Shown here piece by piece: positions 1 to 5,922 of a DNA stretch of 8,816 nucleotides. The translations under genes and the position numbers were made by a program. Positions within the stretch are counted from its first letter, which is position 1; every line of letters starts with the position of its first letter. The notes beneath the pieces are model-generated. The model searched no databases. It saw nothing but the letters and a program-made list of their open reading frames with translations, and had not been told where the DNA came from. Source of the stretch: Coriobacteriales bacterium. Lineage in GTDB: Bacteria > Actinomycetota > Coriobacteriia > Coriobacteriales > UBA8131. Where the stretch lies: the NCBI GenBank assembly GCA_031263665.1, contig JAISFJ010000091.1, positions 1 to 8,816 on the forward strand, in the 5' to 3' direction.

Positions 1-2
1 CA

Positions 3-80
3 GCCGACATGGACAATGACGGCTACCTCACGATGGCCGATGTCGTCCGCATACTCAGGAAGGCGGCGGGATTGTCTTAA
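3..80 (+). CDS. C-terminal end of a dockerin/EF-hand-like repeat protein (partial)
   Basis: Only the last 25 codons and the TAA stop are in the window; the 5' end lies upstream. The peptide reads ADMDNDGYLTMADVVRILRK and then AAGLS. It contains a 12-residue calcium-loop pattern, D-x-D-x-D-G-x-L-x-x-x-D (residues 2-13 of the fragment), followed by an amphipathic helix. That is the layout of a type I dockerin half-repeat or an EF-hand-like loop. Such C-terminal modules usually sit on secreted or cell-surface proteins. Nothing links this gene to the respiratory operon downstream; the 235 bp after it are full of repeats. The identity of the whole protein cannot be judged from 25 residues. Confidence 0.6.
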   Translation, partial: ADMDNDGYLTMADVVRILRKAAGLS

Positions 81-90
81 CCTGTGAGTG

Positions 91-149
91 GCGAGTGGGA
101 CAGTGGGGGACGGGGGCAAGTGAGGCAGCGAGTGGGACAGTTGCCCCCG
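91..149. repeat. REP-like palindromic repeat cluster, left copy
   Basis: The 14-mer gcgagtgggacagt occurs twice, at 91-104 and 128-141, with a 37-bp period. CGGGGGCAA (111-119) is the exact inverted complement of TTGCCCCCG (141-149). GTGGGACAGTTGCCCCCG (132-149) is identical to 6754-6771, and 95-119 is the reverse complement of 6763-6786 apart from one extra G. The element is therefore a dispersed, palindrome-forming intergenic repeat with at least two locations in this window. It follows the dockerin-like stop directly and might act as a transcript end or RNA-stabilising structure, but no T-run follows it. Confidence 0.75.
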
Positions 150-158
150 CCTCCCATC

Positions 159-178
159 TACTGCGTGCGACACACGAC
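159..178. repeat. 20-bp direct repeat, left copy
   Basis: The sequence tactgcgtgcgacacacgac is repeated exactly at 1554-1573 in the same orientation. The match stops at both ends of the 20-mer. The two copies bracket the 10-bp repeat array and the whole ATPase gene. They could be the ends of a small inserted segment, or two members of a dispersed intergenic repeat family. Confidence 0.85.
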
Positions 179-230
179 ACCCCTGGCTGGTTTTTTCTTG
201 CAATGGGTTGGGTTAGCTGCCATACTATTA

Positions 231-320
231 AACCTCTGAAAACCTCTGCACAGCTCTGAAAACCTCTGAAAACCTCTGAAAACCTCTGAAAACCTCTGCA
301 CAGTTCTGAAATCTCATGAA
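231..320. repeat. Nine-unit 10-bp tandem repeat (iteron-like) upstream of the ATPase
   Basis: Nine consecutive decamers lie in perfect 10-bp phase. Four are aacctctgaa (231, 261, 271, 281). Two are aacctctgca (241, 291), each followed by a cag(c/t)tctgaa unit (251, 301). The last unit, atctcatgaa (311-320), is degenerate and contains the ATG at 316. The alternation of units suggests block duplication. A 10-bp period puts every unit on nearly the same face of B-DNA, which would suit cooperative protein binding. The array directly abuts a gene for an ORC/Cdc6-like ATPase with a C-terminal winged helix, so it could be that protein's binding site. That link is inference. Confidence 0.9.
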
Positions 321-1428
321 AGGCAAGGATGTGACCAAGAAAAAGAAAAACCCTTTTAGTCCAAAGTTTGGTAGTCGTCCCCATCTGTTTGTTGGGCGCG
401 ATGGTATCATCGAGGATTTTGTACAGGGACTGGCCGATAAGGATGATTTGCATCAAAACACCATCATCACGGGAATCCGTGGGTCAGGCAAGACGGCAAC
501 TCTTTCTGCGGTACGAGAGATGCTGGACAAAAATCGCTATCTTGTTGTTGATGTAACCTCACGTGATGGAATGCTGGTTTCAATCATCGATGAATGTATC
601 CGCAGTGGCGGCAAATGGTTGAGCGACTGGAAAGACGGCATAGACAGTTTTGCTGTTGGGGCGCTGGGATTTTCGTTTGGCCTTACGCGGAAAGAAAGCG
701 CCACAACTCATGGGTTCAGATACGCCATAACAAAGATGCTCGACGAATTAATGAAGAAGAACATAACCACGGTTTTTCTTATCGATGAAGTTCATAATAA
801 AACACAGGATATGCAAGAATTCGCAGTCACATACCAGCATCTTGTACGCGAGAACAAAGATGTCGCTCTCTTGATGGCGGGTCTCCCGGATGCAATTCAC
901 GACATGTTAAATGACAGAATTCTCACGTTTTTGCGCAGGGCGCATAGAGTATACCTGAAAAACATCAATAGGGAGCTTGTAAAGGCCGCATATGTCAGTG
1001 AATTTAAGACGGGTGGGATGAGCTTTTCTGCCAAGGCGCTTAACAAAGCCGCAGTCGCTACTGAGGGGTATCCCTACCTGTTGCAACTTTTAGGCTATTT
1101 TATATGGAAGGCTGATAAGAAGCGCATTGACATCAATACGGTAGACCAGGCAGTCAATTATGCGAGAGTGGAGCTCTTTCAGAATATCCATGACCTGGTT
1201 TTTCATAACCTTTCAGCTCGCGACCGAGAATTTCTTGTTGCCATGGCAAAGGACGAGCGGGAAAGCAAGTTTGGTGACTTGACGGCTCGTCTTAATATGA
1301 AATCGGGAACCGCGTCGCGATACCGTCAGCGTCTGATTGACGCCGGAGTCATTTACAGTTCGTCATATGGAAATCTTGCGTTTGCTCTTCCCTTCATGCA
1401 CGAATATCTACAACAACAGTCACACTAA
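316..1428 (+). CDS. ORC/Cdc6-like AAA+ ATPase with C-terminal winged helix (orphan ATP-binding protein)
   Basis: The 370-aa protein has an N-terminal NPFSPKFG segment (residues 12-19) and VGRD (26-29), Walker A GIRGSGKT (53-60), Walker B VFLIDE (153-158) and a sensor-1-like LLMAGLP (185-191). LRRAHR (206-211) is a possible arginine-finger region, GYPYLLQLLGYFIW (251-264) is sensor-2-like, and about 300-362 is a winged helix ending FALPFMHEYL. From memory, this is a widespread, uncharacterised family of standalone proteins in Actinobacteria and Firmicutes, usually named ATP-binding protein. Its fold resembles archaeal Orc1/Cdc6, which suggests ATP-dependent DNA binding, but no function is established. 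ATG 316 lies inside the repeat array and has no ribosome binding site. GTG 331 has AAAGG seven bases upstream and is a good alternative start, giving 365 aa. Hand-sampled GC is lower (about 37-48%) than in much of the operon. No gene partner is visible. Confidence 0.85.
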   Translation: MKGKDVTKKKKNPFSPKFGSRPHLFVGRDGIIEDFVQGLADKDDLHQNTIITGIRGSGKTATLSAVREMLDKNRYLVVDVTSRDGMLVSIIDECIRSGGKWLSDWKDGIDSFAVGALGFSFGLTRKESATTHGFRYAITKMLDELMKKNITTVFLIDEVHNKTQDMQEFAVTYQHLVRENKDVALLMAGLPDAIHDMLNDRILTFLRRAHRVYLKNINRELVKAAYVSEFKTGGMSFSAKALNKAAVATEGYPYLLQLLGYFIWKADKKRIDINTVDQAVNYARVELFQNIHDLVFHNLSARDREFLVAMAKDERESKFGDLTARLNMKSGTASRYRQRLIDAGVIYSSSYGNLAFALPFMHEYLQQQSH

Positions 1429-1437
1429 GGGTGACAG

Positions 1438-1467
1438 GGTGACAGGGGGGACGTATAATCTGTCACC
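1438..1467. repeat. GGTGACAG/CTGTCACC inverted repeat
   Basis: GGTGACAG (1438-1445) and CTGTCACC (1460-1467) form a perfect 8-bp stem around a 14-nt loop, starting ten bases after the ATPase stop codon. An 8-bp direct duplication of gggtgaca (1429-1436 and 1437-1444) overlaps the left arm. It resembles the GTGGGACAG/CTGTCCCAC palindrome at 6754 in style but differs in sequence. It could be a REP-type element or part of the ATPase transcript end. Confidence 0.6.
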
Positions 1468-1492
1468 TATTGAGCAGAGTGCTCGTGCATCC

Positions 1493-1512
1493 TTGCCCAC
1501 GGTAGTGGGCAA
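1493..1512. terminator. Strong 8-bp hairpin downstream of the ATPase (possible terminator)
   Basis: TTGCCCAC (1493-1500), loop GGTA, then GTGGGCAA (1505-1512) form a perfect stem. An outer pair, GTGCTC (1479-1484) and GAGCAC (1521-1526), can close a larger imperfect structure around it. Only the short run TTTATA follows, not a full T-tract, so it is a weak intrinsic terminator candidate. It could instead be a structured RNA element or a binding site. Confidence 0.4.
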
Positions 1513-1553
1513 TTTATAGAGAGCACGCCTTGTGCTTACCTTTGGAGCAAACA

Positions 1554-1573
1554 TACTGCGTGCGACACACGAC
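1554..1573. repeat. 20-bp direct repeat, right copy
   Basis: This is an exact copy of tactgcgtgcgacacacgac from 159-178 in the same orientation, 1,395 bp further on. The flanks differ immediately on both sides, so only the 20-mer is shared. It bounds the ATPase segment on the right. Confidence 0.85.
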
Positions 1574-1579
1574 TGGTGA

Positions 1580-1613
1580 GCGCGACCGATAGCTACCGGT
1601 TGCGAAGTCGCGC
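1580..1613. repeat. Near-palindrome flanked by an inverted repeat
   Basis: Positions 1585-1600 (ACCGATAGCTACCGGT) match their own reverse complement at 14 of 16 positions, centred on AGCT. GCGCGAC (1580-1586) is complementary to GTCGCGC (1607-1613). The two alternatives overlap, so the DNA or RNA could fold either way. The site lies about 230 bp upstream of the operon's first start codon and could be an operator, but no regulator is known for it. Confidence 0.4.
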
Positions 1614-1823
1614 AAAGGGCGCGCGATTCGCTGGATTCCCAGTAAAGCTAAAAATGACGGAAATATTCAGCAAAGCAGCAGGTAGATTGCTTAAATTTTC
1701 TCCACCCCTTACTGCCTAGTTCAATTTGTGGTAGCTATCTCTTCCTTCCATTCACTTTAGTACAACTTGAACGTTGCGACGAATCCGGGCGGAATCTATG
1801 TTTTGCTCGGACGCGTTTACGGC

Positions 1824-1831
1824 AAGGAAGG
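1824..1831 (+). promoter_or_regulatory. Ribosome binding site that fixes the start at 1839
   Basis: AAGGAAGG ends seven bases before ATG 1839. The in-frame TTG at 1767 has no purine-rich sequence upstream, so this site favours the ATG and a 241-aa product over a 265-aa one. Confidence 0.65.
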
Positions 1832-1838
1832 CAGTGTT

Positions 1839-2564
1839 ATGGCATCAACCAATACATCAACCAATGCATCGACCAATGAACAGACGAGCGCAAACACTCT
1901 TGCTTTAGAAGAGACGATACTTCGCAACCCCCTGTTGAAAGCTCCGTTGCTTGTCATACTAAAAATCGCCGAAAGAGAAGGCGCAACGGACAGGCAGGCG
2001 CTCTGGGAGGCGGCCAACGCTGAACTCAACGCTGAACTCAAGAAAAAATCCCTTTTGCAGGACACCGATACGCTGATAGACATCCTCATACGACGAGGCG
2101 GCCTCTGTGAGACGGTGTTTGTCGATGGCGTGGCCTATGAGGGCTCCATCGACGACTTGAGCAAGGCGAGCTCCGAAAACGAAACCGAAACCGAAAACCA
2201 GAGCCTGAGCAGTACCTCTGACGTGCGTCAGGAACTGACGATAACCGAAGCCGGGAAGGCCATCCGTGACCGTTTTGATTCACAAAAACTCATCTGCGAC
2301 CTCATAGCTGCCGAGCTCGAGCACCAAACCATCTATCATACGCTGCTCAAGTCTTGCGTAAAAGAAGGCTGCAGTCGGTTTCAGCTACAGGACCTGCTTA
2401 AAGATGAACCCGTGTTGCAACCTGACCCCAAACGAGGGGTCAAAACGCTCTACATCAATTATTTTCTCGACCGCCTGGAGGGCGCGGGCGCTCTTGTCTG
2501 GGATTCAAAGTGGGTTACAACGGAGGCCGGAAAGGCGGTGGTTGAGACAGGCGTCATCGAGTAG
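1839..2564 (+). CDS. Unrecognised 241-aa protein with two winged-helix-like halves, first gene of the operon
   Basis: I do not recognise this protein. It starts with a Thr/Ser/Asn-rich tail (about residues 2-19) encoded by three 12-bp repeats. Two halves of similar plan follow. The first (about 24-147) has LIDILIRRGGL and ends LTITEAGKAIRDRF. The second (about 150-240) has YINYFLDRLEGAGALV and ends WVTTEAGKAVVETG. A helical segment followed by a strand with T-E-A-G-K-A resembles the recognition-helix/wing end of winged-helix proteins, so an internal duplication of a winged-helix domain is plausible. A Glu/Asn/Thr-rich linker (112-121) separates the halves. There is no signal peptide or membrane segment, so it is probably cytoplasmic. 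It ends 48 bp before the molybdoenzyme gene and is likely co-transcribed with it. It could be a regulator or an assembly factor; neither is shown. Confidence 0.8.
   Translation: MASTNTSTNASTNEQTSANTLALEETILRNPLLKAPLLVILKIAEREGATDRQALWEAANAELNAELKKKSLLQDTDTLIDILIRRGGLCETVFVDGVAYEGSIDDLSKASSENETETENQSLSSTSDVRQELTITEAGKAIRDRFDSQKLICDLIAAELEHQTIYHTLLKSCVKEGCSRFQLQDLLKDEPVLQPDPKRGVKTLYINYFLDRLEGAGALVWDSKWVTTEAGKAVVETGVIE
1842..1877 (+). repeat. Three 12-bp tandem repeats in the 5' coding end
   Basis: The units start at 1842, 1854 and 1866 and read gcatcaaccaat with one or two changes each. They encode ASTN-TSTN-ASTN at the very N-terminus of the 241-aa protein. The unit length is a multiple of three, so copy-number change would keep the frame. 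Confidence 0.85.
2016..2039 (+). repeat. Exact 12-bp tandem duplication, coding
   Basis: The 12-mer aacgctgaactc is present twice in direct succession and encodes NAEL-NAEL (residues 60-67 of the 241-aa protein). The copies are identical, which suggests a recent duplication. Confidence 0.85.
2175..2198 (+). repeat. Four 6-bp tandem repeats encoding an acidic linker
   Basis: The units gaaaac, gaaacc, gaaacc and gaaaac encode EN-ET-ET-EN. They lie between the two winged-helix-like halves of the 241-aa protein and probably form a flexible linker. Confidence 0.8.
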
Positions 2565-2612
2565 GAGTAGTAGTGTCAGAACGGTTTTGAGTTTCACTGG
2601 AATGGAGGTATT

Positions 2613-5345
2613 GTGACTGATTTTCAATTATCACGACGCACGTTTTTGAAAGTTGGGGCGTTTGCGGGGGCGGCTGGTGTACTTGCAAGCTCTTTGGGTA
2701 ACAACCTGAAAAGCGTGCAAGTCGCTTCGGCGGCGGAGCAGACGGGGATTGTTGAGAAGATACAGACCATGTGTCGAGCCTGTCTTAACAATTGTGGAGC
2801 CATAGCGCATGTTCAGGATGGACGCGTTATCAAGCTCGAAGGTGACCCCGCGGACCCTCAGAGCAACGGAGCGCTGTGCGCAAAAGGGCTCTCGGGGATT
2901 CAGGCGCTCTATAACCCCTGCCGCATGAAATATCCGATGAAAAGGGTGGGCGAGCGAGGCACCAATGAGTGGGAGCGAATATCGTGGGAAGACGCCATCA
3001 ACACGATAGCCGATGTGCTTTGGGAGTACTACCAAAAAGAAGGCCCCAAAAGCCTCATGTGCTCAACGGGTGGCGGAGGCAACCCTCAGTTCTTCTCACC
3101 ACATCGCTTCTTAGGCGTTTGGGGTGGTGGCAATTTCTTTGAGCCGGGTTGCGCGCAATGCTATCTGCCGAGAAATCACACCATGCCCGCCATGAACGGG
3201 ACGGCCGACACATCGTTTGCGGATGGAACGGTCACCGAGCCCTTCATGGCCGACCATCCTACCAAATGTTACGTCTGCTGGGGGACGGCACCGAGCTATT
3301 CGGGGACCGGTTCCATCGGGCAGGTCATGACTCACGCCCGGGCGGCGGGCATGAAAACCGTGGTCATCGACCCACGCATGACGCCTGACGCGGCTCGCGC
3401 GGACGTTTGGCTGCCCCTTCGCCCCGCAACAGACGTCGCTTTGGCCCTTGCCTGGATTAACTACATCGTGACAGAAGAGCTCTACAATAAAGAGTTTGTT
3501 CTGGAGTGGAGCAACCTTCCCTTCCTGGTAAATGAGGAGACCTCAATCACCTATCGGGCCGATGAATTGGGCATAGGAGAAAAAAGCGACTACGTGGTCT
3601 GGGACGCAAACACCAACAGCCCCCAGCCGATGCCGTATCCGTTTGACCCCTCGTTGAGCCCGGTGCTCGATGGCACTTTTGAGGTCGACGGCACAACAAC
3701 TAAGACCGCCTTCAGGAAGTTAAAGGAGGCCGTCGCCGAGTGGTCGATTGAGAAAGCCGCTGAAACCTGCTGGGTCGAGGCGGACAAAATCGAAGAGGCA
3801 ATCAAGCTCTACGTTGAAGCCTCTCCCAACGCCGGCATCTCTCTCGGGGTCGCTACCGACCAGAATCGCGGTGCGGCTCAAGCTCCCCAGGCCATCACTA
3901 TTCTCGACATTTTGATGGGAAACATACAGTCCCCCGGTGCCATTGTGCAAGACAGAGCCCCTGCGGTTCCCTGTAATTATCAGGTGCTCCCCTTTGGACT
4001 GTTTGGCCCGCATCCGCTATCCGTACCCGAAGAAGAGGTCGCTGCCCGGCTGGGCTATATCGAGCACAAAGGGCTGGGACATTGGCTTGCCTCTCACATC
4101 CCCACCGTAGTCGAAGCGGTGAAAACGGGAGTTCCCTACAGGCCCAAGCTCTGGATTGAGCGAAGCGGCAACAAGCTCGCGATGGTGGGCGACGCTTCCG
4201 GTTTTGCGGAGGCCATGAAGGGGCTCGACTTCATCGTGCATATGTATATGTATCCGACTTCCATGAGCGTGGAATTTGCCGACATCATATTGCCGACCGC
4301 CGAGTGGCTGGAGACCTCGTACGCGCAGGACCGTTGCAACGTGTACGGCATACGCAGGAGCATAACCCAGCTTTATGAAGCGGTGGACGAGTGCATGATA
4401 TGGTCGTGGCTTGCCTTTGCGATGGCCGAGCGGGGCCACGAGCGCTTTGCCATGTCAATCGACCCCGAAATCGCGGGGAAGCGATACGGTGCCTATTGGC
4501 GTAACTACGACGAGTACAAGGATTTTGTCGGTTATACCATTGGGCATGAGTATTACGGTAAAGACGATTGGGATTGGACAACCTTTGACGCCCAGGCTCC
4601 TTCTGAGTTCATGAGCATGGAGCAGTATCAAAATGACCCCTACTATCGGTATCAGAAGATAGACGATGAGACGGGGCTCCCCATAGGATTTAAGACGACC
4701 TCGCGCCGCACGGAAGCCTATTTTGATGGTAACGTGCTGCTGGGGCGAACCGGTGCCCTTGATGGGAGTGGGCAACTTCCGCCTGCTTCGGTCGATTATA
4801 AGCCGCTGCCCTATTATGAGGAGCCGGGAGAATCGCCTTTAACCGACACGGAGTATCCTTACGTGCTCACCCAGGGGCGACTGGCAATGTATCATCATGG
4901 GACCTTGCGCAACGTTCCCTACACCCGTGAGCTCTGTCCTTATCCCGAAACATGGATGCACCCCGATACGGCCCGCGAGATTGGCGTTGAGGATGGGGAT
5001 TGGCTGTGGCTCGAATCGCGCCGCGGCAAGACGCAGGGCAGGACGCGCGTCACCTTGTCGGTGCAACCTAAGGTCATCTACCAGGAGCGATTCTGGAATC
5101 CCGAGCTTCTCGATTCCGATGACCCGTCGCAGTCCTGGAAGGCGTTTAACGTCAACATGCTCACGAAGTGCGACCCGCCGTTTAATCCGGAGTACGGGAC
5201 GTACACCCTGCGCGGTTTTCAAATCAAGATAACCAAGGCCGATGGTCCCCCACCAGGGGCGTGGATTAAAGCGGAGGAATTTACGCCTTGGTTGCCCGAC
5301 GCTTCAGAAAACACAGGAGGAGGCGATGCCATCTATGGCGCATAA
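2613..5345 (+). CDS. Molybdopterin oxidoreductase, catalytic (A) subunit, DMSO reductase superfamily, Tat-exported
   Basis: The 910-aa protein starts at GTG 2613, four bases after GGAGG (2604-2608). It has a perfect twin-arginine motif (SRRTFLK, residues 7-13), a hydrophobic stretch and a likely AxA cleavage site near residue 40. Cys54, Cys57, Cys61 and Cys89 (CX2CX3CX27C), with Lys91, form the [4Fe-4S] site next to the bis-pterin cofactor. Residues 252-275 (IDPRMTPDAARADVWLPL onward) are a pterin-binding signature. About 538-575 carries the ADIILPTAEWLE motif, and about 748-830 is the C-terminal molybdopterin dinucleotide-binding domain (HHGTLRNVPYTREL, VEDGDWLWLESRRG). The metal ligand is probably Cys180 or Cys183 in EPGCAQCYLPR, about 90 residues after the last cluster cysteine. 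Length and features fit the large Coriobacteriia/Desulfitobacterium paralog group, which includes dehydroxylases and other reductases of unknown substrate. The substrate cannot be assigned. The gene overlaps the B subunit by 20 bp. Confidence 0.95.
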   Translation: MTDFQLSRRTFLKVGAFAGAAGVLASSLGNNLKSVQVASAAEQTGIVEKIQTMCRACLNNCGAIAHVQDGRVIKLEGDPADPQSNGALCAKGLSGIQALYNPCRMKYPMKRVGERGTNEWERISWEDAINTIADVLWEYYQKEGPKSLMCSTGGGGNPQFFSPHRFLGVWGGGNFFEPGCAQCYLPRNHTMPAMNGTADTSFADGTVTEPFMADHPTKCYVCWGTAPSYSGTGSIGQVMTHARAAGMKTVVIDPRMTPDAARADVWLPLRPATDVALALAWINYIVTEELYNKEFVLEWSNLPFLVNEETSITYRADELGIGEKSDYVVWDANTNSPQPMPYPFDPSLSPVLDGTFEVDGTTTKTAFRKLKEAVAEWSIEKAAETCWVEADKIEEAIKLYVEASPNAGISLGVATDQNRGAAQAPQAITILDILMGNIQSPGAIVQDRAPAVPCNYQVLPFGLFGPHPLSVPEEEVAARLGYIEHKGLGHWLASHIPTVVEAVKTGVPYRPKLWIERSGNKLAMVGDASGFAEAMKGLDFIVHMYMYPTSMSVEFADIILPTAEWLETSYAQDRCNVYGIRRSITQLYEAVDECMIWSWLAFAMAERGHERFAMSIDPEIAGKRYGAYWRNYDEYKDFVGYTIGHEYYGKDDWDWTTFDAQAPSEFMSMEQYQNDPYYRYQKIDDETGLPIGFKTTSRRTEAYFDGNVLLGRTGALDGSGQLPPASVDYKPLPYYEEPGESPLTDTEYPYVLTQGRLAMYHHGTLRNVPYTRELCPYPETWMHPDTAREIGVEDGDWLWLESRRGKTQGRTRVTLSVQPKVIYQERFWNPELLDSDDPSQSWKAFNVNMLTKCDPPFNPEYGTYTLRGFQIKITKADGPPPGAWIKAEEFTPWLPDASENTGGGDAIYGA
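5315..5323 (+). promoter_or_regulatory. Ribosome binding site for the B subunit, inside the A gene
   Basis: AGGAGGAGG lies inside the 3' end of the catalytic-subunit gene. Its first AGGAGG is five bases from ATG 5326, which supports that start. ATG 5335 is a weaker in-frame alternative. The frame is open further back to 5242, but no similar site precedes that position. Confidence 0.75.
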
Positions 5346-5922
5346 CGCAATAGTGGTTGACCTCGACAGGTGCATTGGATGTTATTCCTGCGAGGTTGCC
5401 TGCAAAATGGAAAACGATATAACGCTTGGTGAGATGTGGAATAAGGTTGTCCAGGTGGGGCCCTTTGGGGATTTCCCCGACGTTAGTACCTATTGGCTGC
5501 CTACCATGTGTCAGCAATGCGCCGGCTCTCCCTGTGTTTCCGTGTGCCCCACAGGCGCGTCTTTTCGTGACGAGGAAACGAATATTGTGCAGATAGATAA
5601 GTCCAAGTGTATCGGCTGTCGCTACTGTTTGATGGCTTGTCCCTATGGCGTACGCAATTGGAACAAAACGGAGAAGGTGGTTGAGAAGTGCACGCTCTGC
5701 AATCATCTGACCGCCGTGGGCGAACTTCCCGCCTGCGTTAAGGTGTGCTGCGGCAAGGCTCGCTACTATGGGGATTTGGATGACCCCACCTCCGAGGCTT
5801 CGCAGGCCGTCGCGGCGGCCGCAAGCGATGCCGTTCATCACCTGCCAGATGTAGGCAATGAGCCAAAGACCGCCTATCTTCTCTCACCAAAATATGCTGA
5901 GTGGAAAGGTGGTGAGCTCTGA
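5326..5922 (+). CDS. Four-cluster ferredoxin, electron-transfer (B) subunit, DmsB/PsrB/NrfC family
   Basis: The 198-aa protein has sixteen cysteines in the order expected for four [4Fe-4S] clusters: 16/19/22/26, 62/65/70/74, 95/98/101/105 and 122/125/137/141 (Cys142 is adjacent and could substitute). The C-terminal signature ARYYGDLDDPTSEAS is typical of DMSO reductase and polysulfide reductase B subunits. It carries electrons between the membrane anchor and the molybdenum subunit. It has no signal peptide and is expected to be exported together with the Tat-tagged A subunit. The start at ATG 5326 gives the usual N-terminus, with the first cluster near residue 16. It overlaps the A gene by 20 bp in another frame, and its TGA overlaps the next ATG by one base (TGATG). 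Confidence 0.95.
   Translation: MPSMAHNAIVVDLDRCIGCYSCEVACKMENDITLGEMWNKVVQVGPFGDFPDVSTYWLPTMCQQCAGSPCVSVCPTGASFRDEETNIVQIDKSKCIGCRYCLMACPYGVRNWNKTEKVVEKCTLCNHLTAVGELPACVKVCCGKARYYGDLDDPTSEASQAVAAAASDAVHHLPDVGNEPKTAYLLSPKYAEWKGGEL

Larger units (their letters stand above)
1429..1838. other. Structured intergenic region between the ATPase and the respiratory operon
   Basis: I see no convincing gene in these 410 bp. From left to right they hold a doubled gggtgaca (1429-1444), an inverted repeat (1438-1467), a strong hairpin (1493-1512) inside a longer imperfect stem (1479-1526), the second copy of the 20-bp repeat (1554-1573) and a near-palindrome with a flanking inverted repeat (1580-1613). 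After that comes AT-richer DNA, which probably contains the operon promoter. I could not pick out a convincing -35/-10 pair. The reading frame of the next gene is open back to a TTG at 1767, but that start has no ribosome binding site. Confidence 0.6.

Noticed and set aside
198..228. Promoter TTGCAA (198-203) / TACTAT (223-228) for the ATPase
   Set aside because: Each box matches consensus at only 4 of 6 positions, and the spacer is 19 bp. This is too weak to list as a feature.
231..320. CRISPR array
   Set aside because: The units are contiguous 10-mers with no spacers, and no cas gene is nearby.
55..456. Minus-strand reading frame with repeated CRGFQRFSEVFRGF-like peptides
   Set aside because: It is the antisense reading of the 10-bp array and of the ATPase N-terminus. 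The repeated peptide is a by-product of the decamers, and there is no ribosome binding site or family resemblance.
1630..1665. Degenerate repeat resembling dispersed 'ctggattccc...atgacgg' elements
   Set aside because: The central stem expected for such an element is missing and there is no second copy in the window. The likeness rests on memory only.
1767..1838. 24-codon N-terminal extension of the 241-aa protein from TTG 1767
   Set aside because: There is no ribosome binding site before the TTG, while AAGGAAGG sits seven bases before ATG 1839.
5242..5325. 28-residue N-terminal extension of the B subunit
   Set aside because: It lies wholly inside the catalytic-subunit gene. The ribosome binding site and the usual N-terminus of the family both point to ATG 5326.
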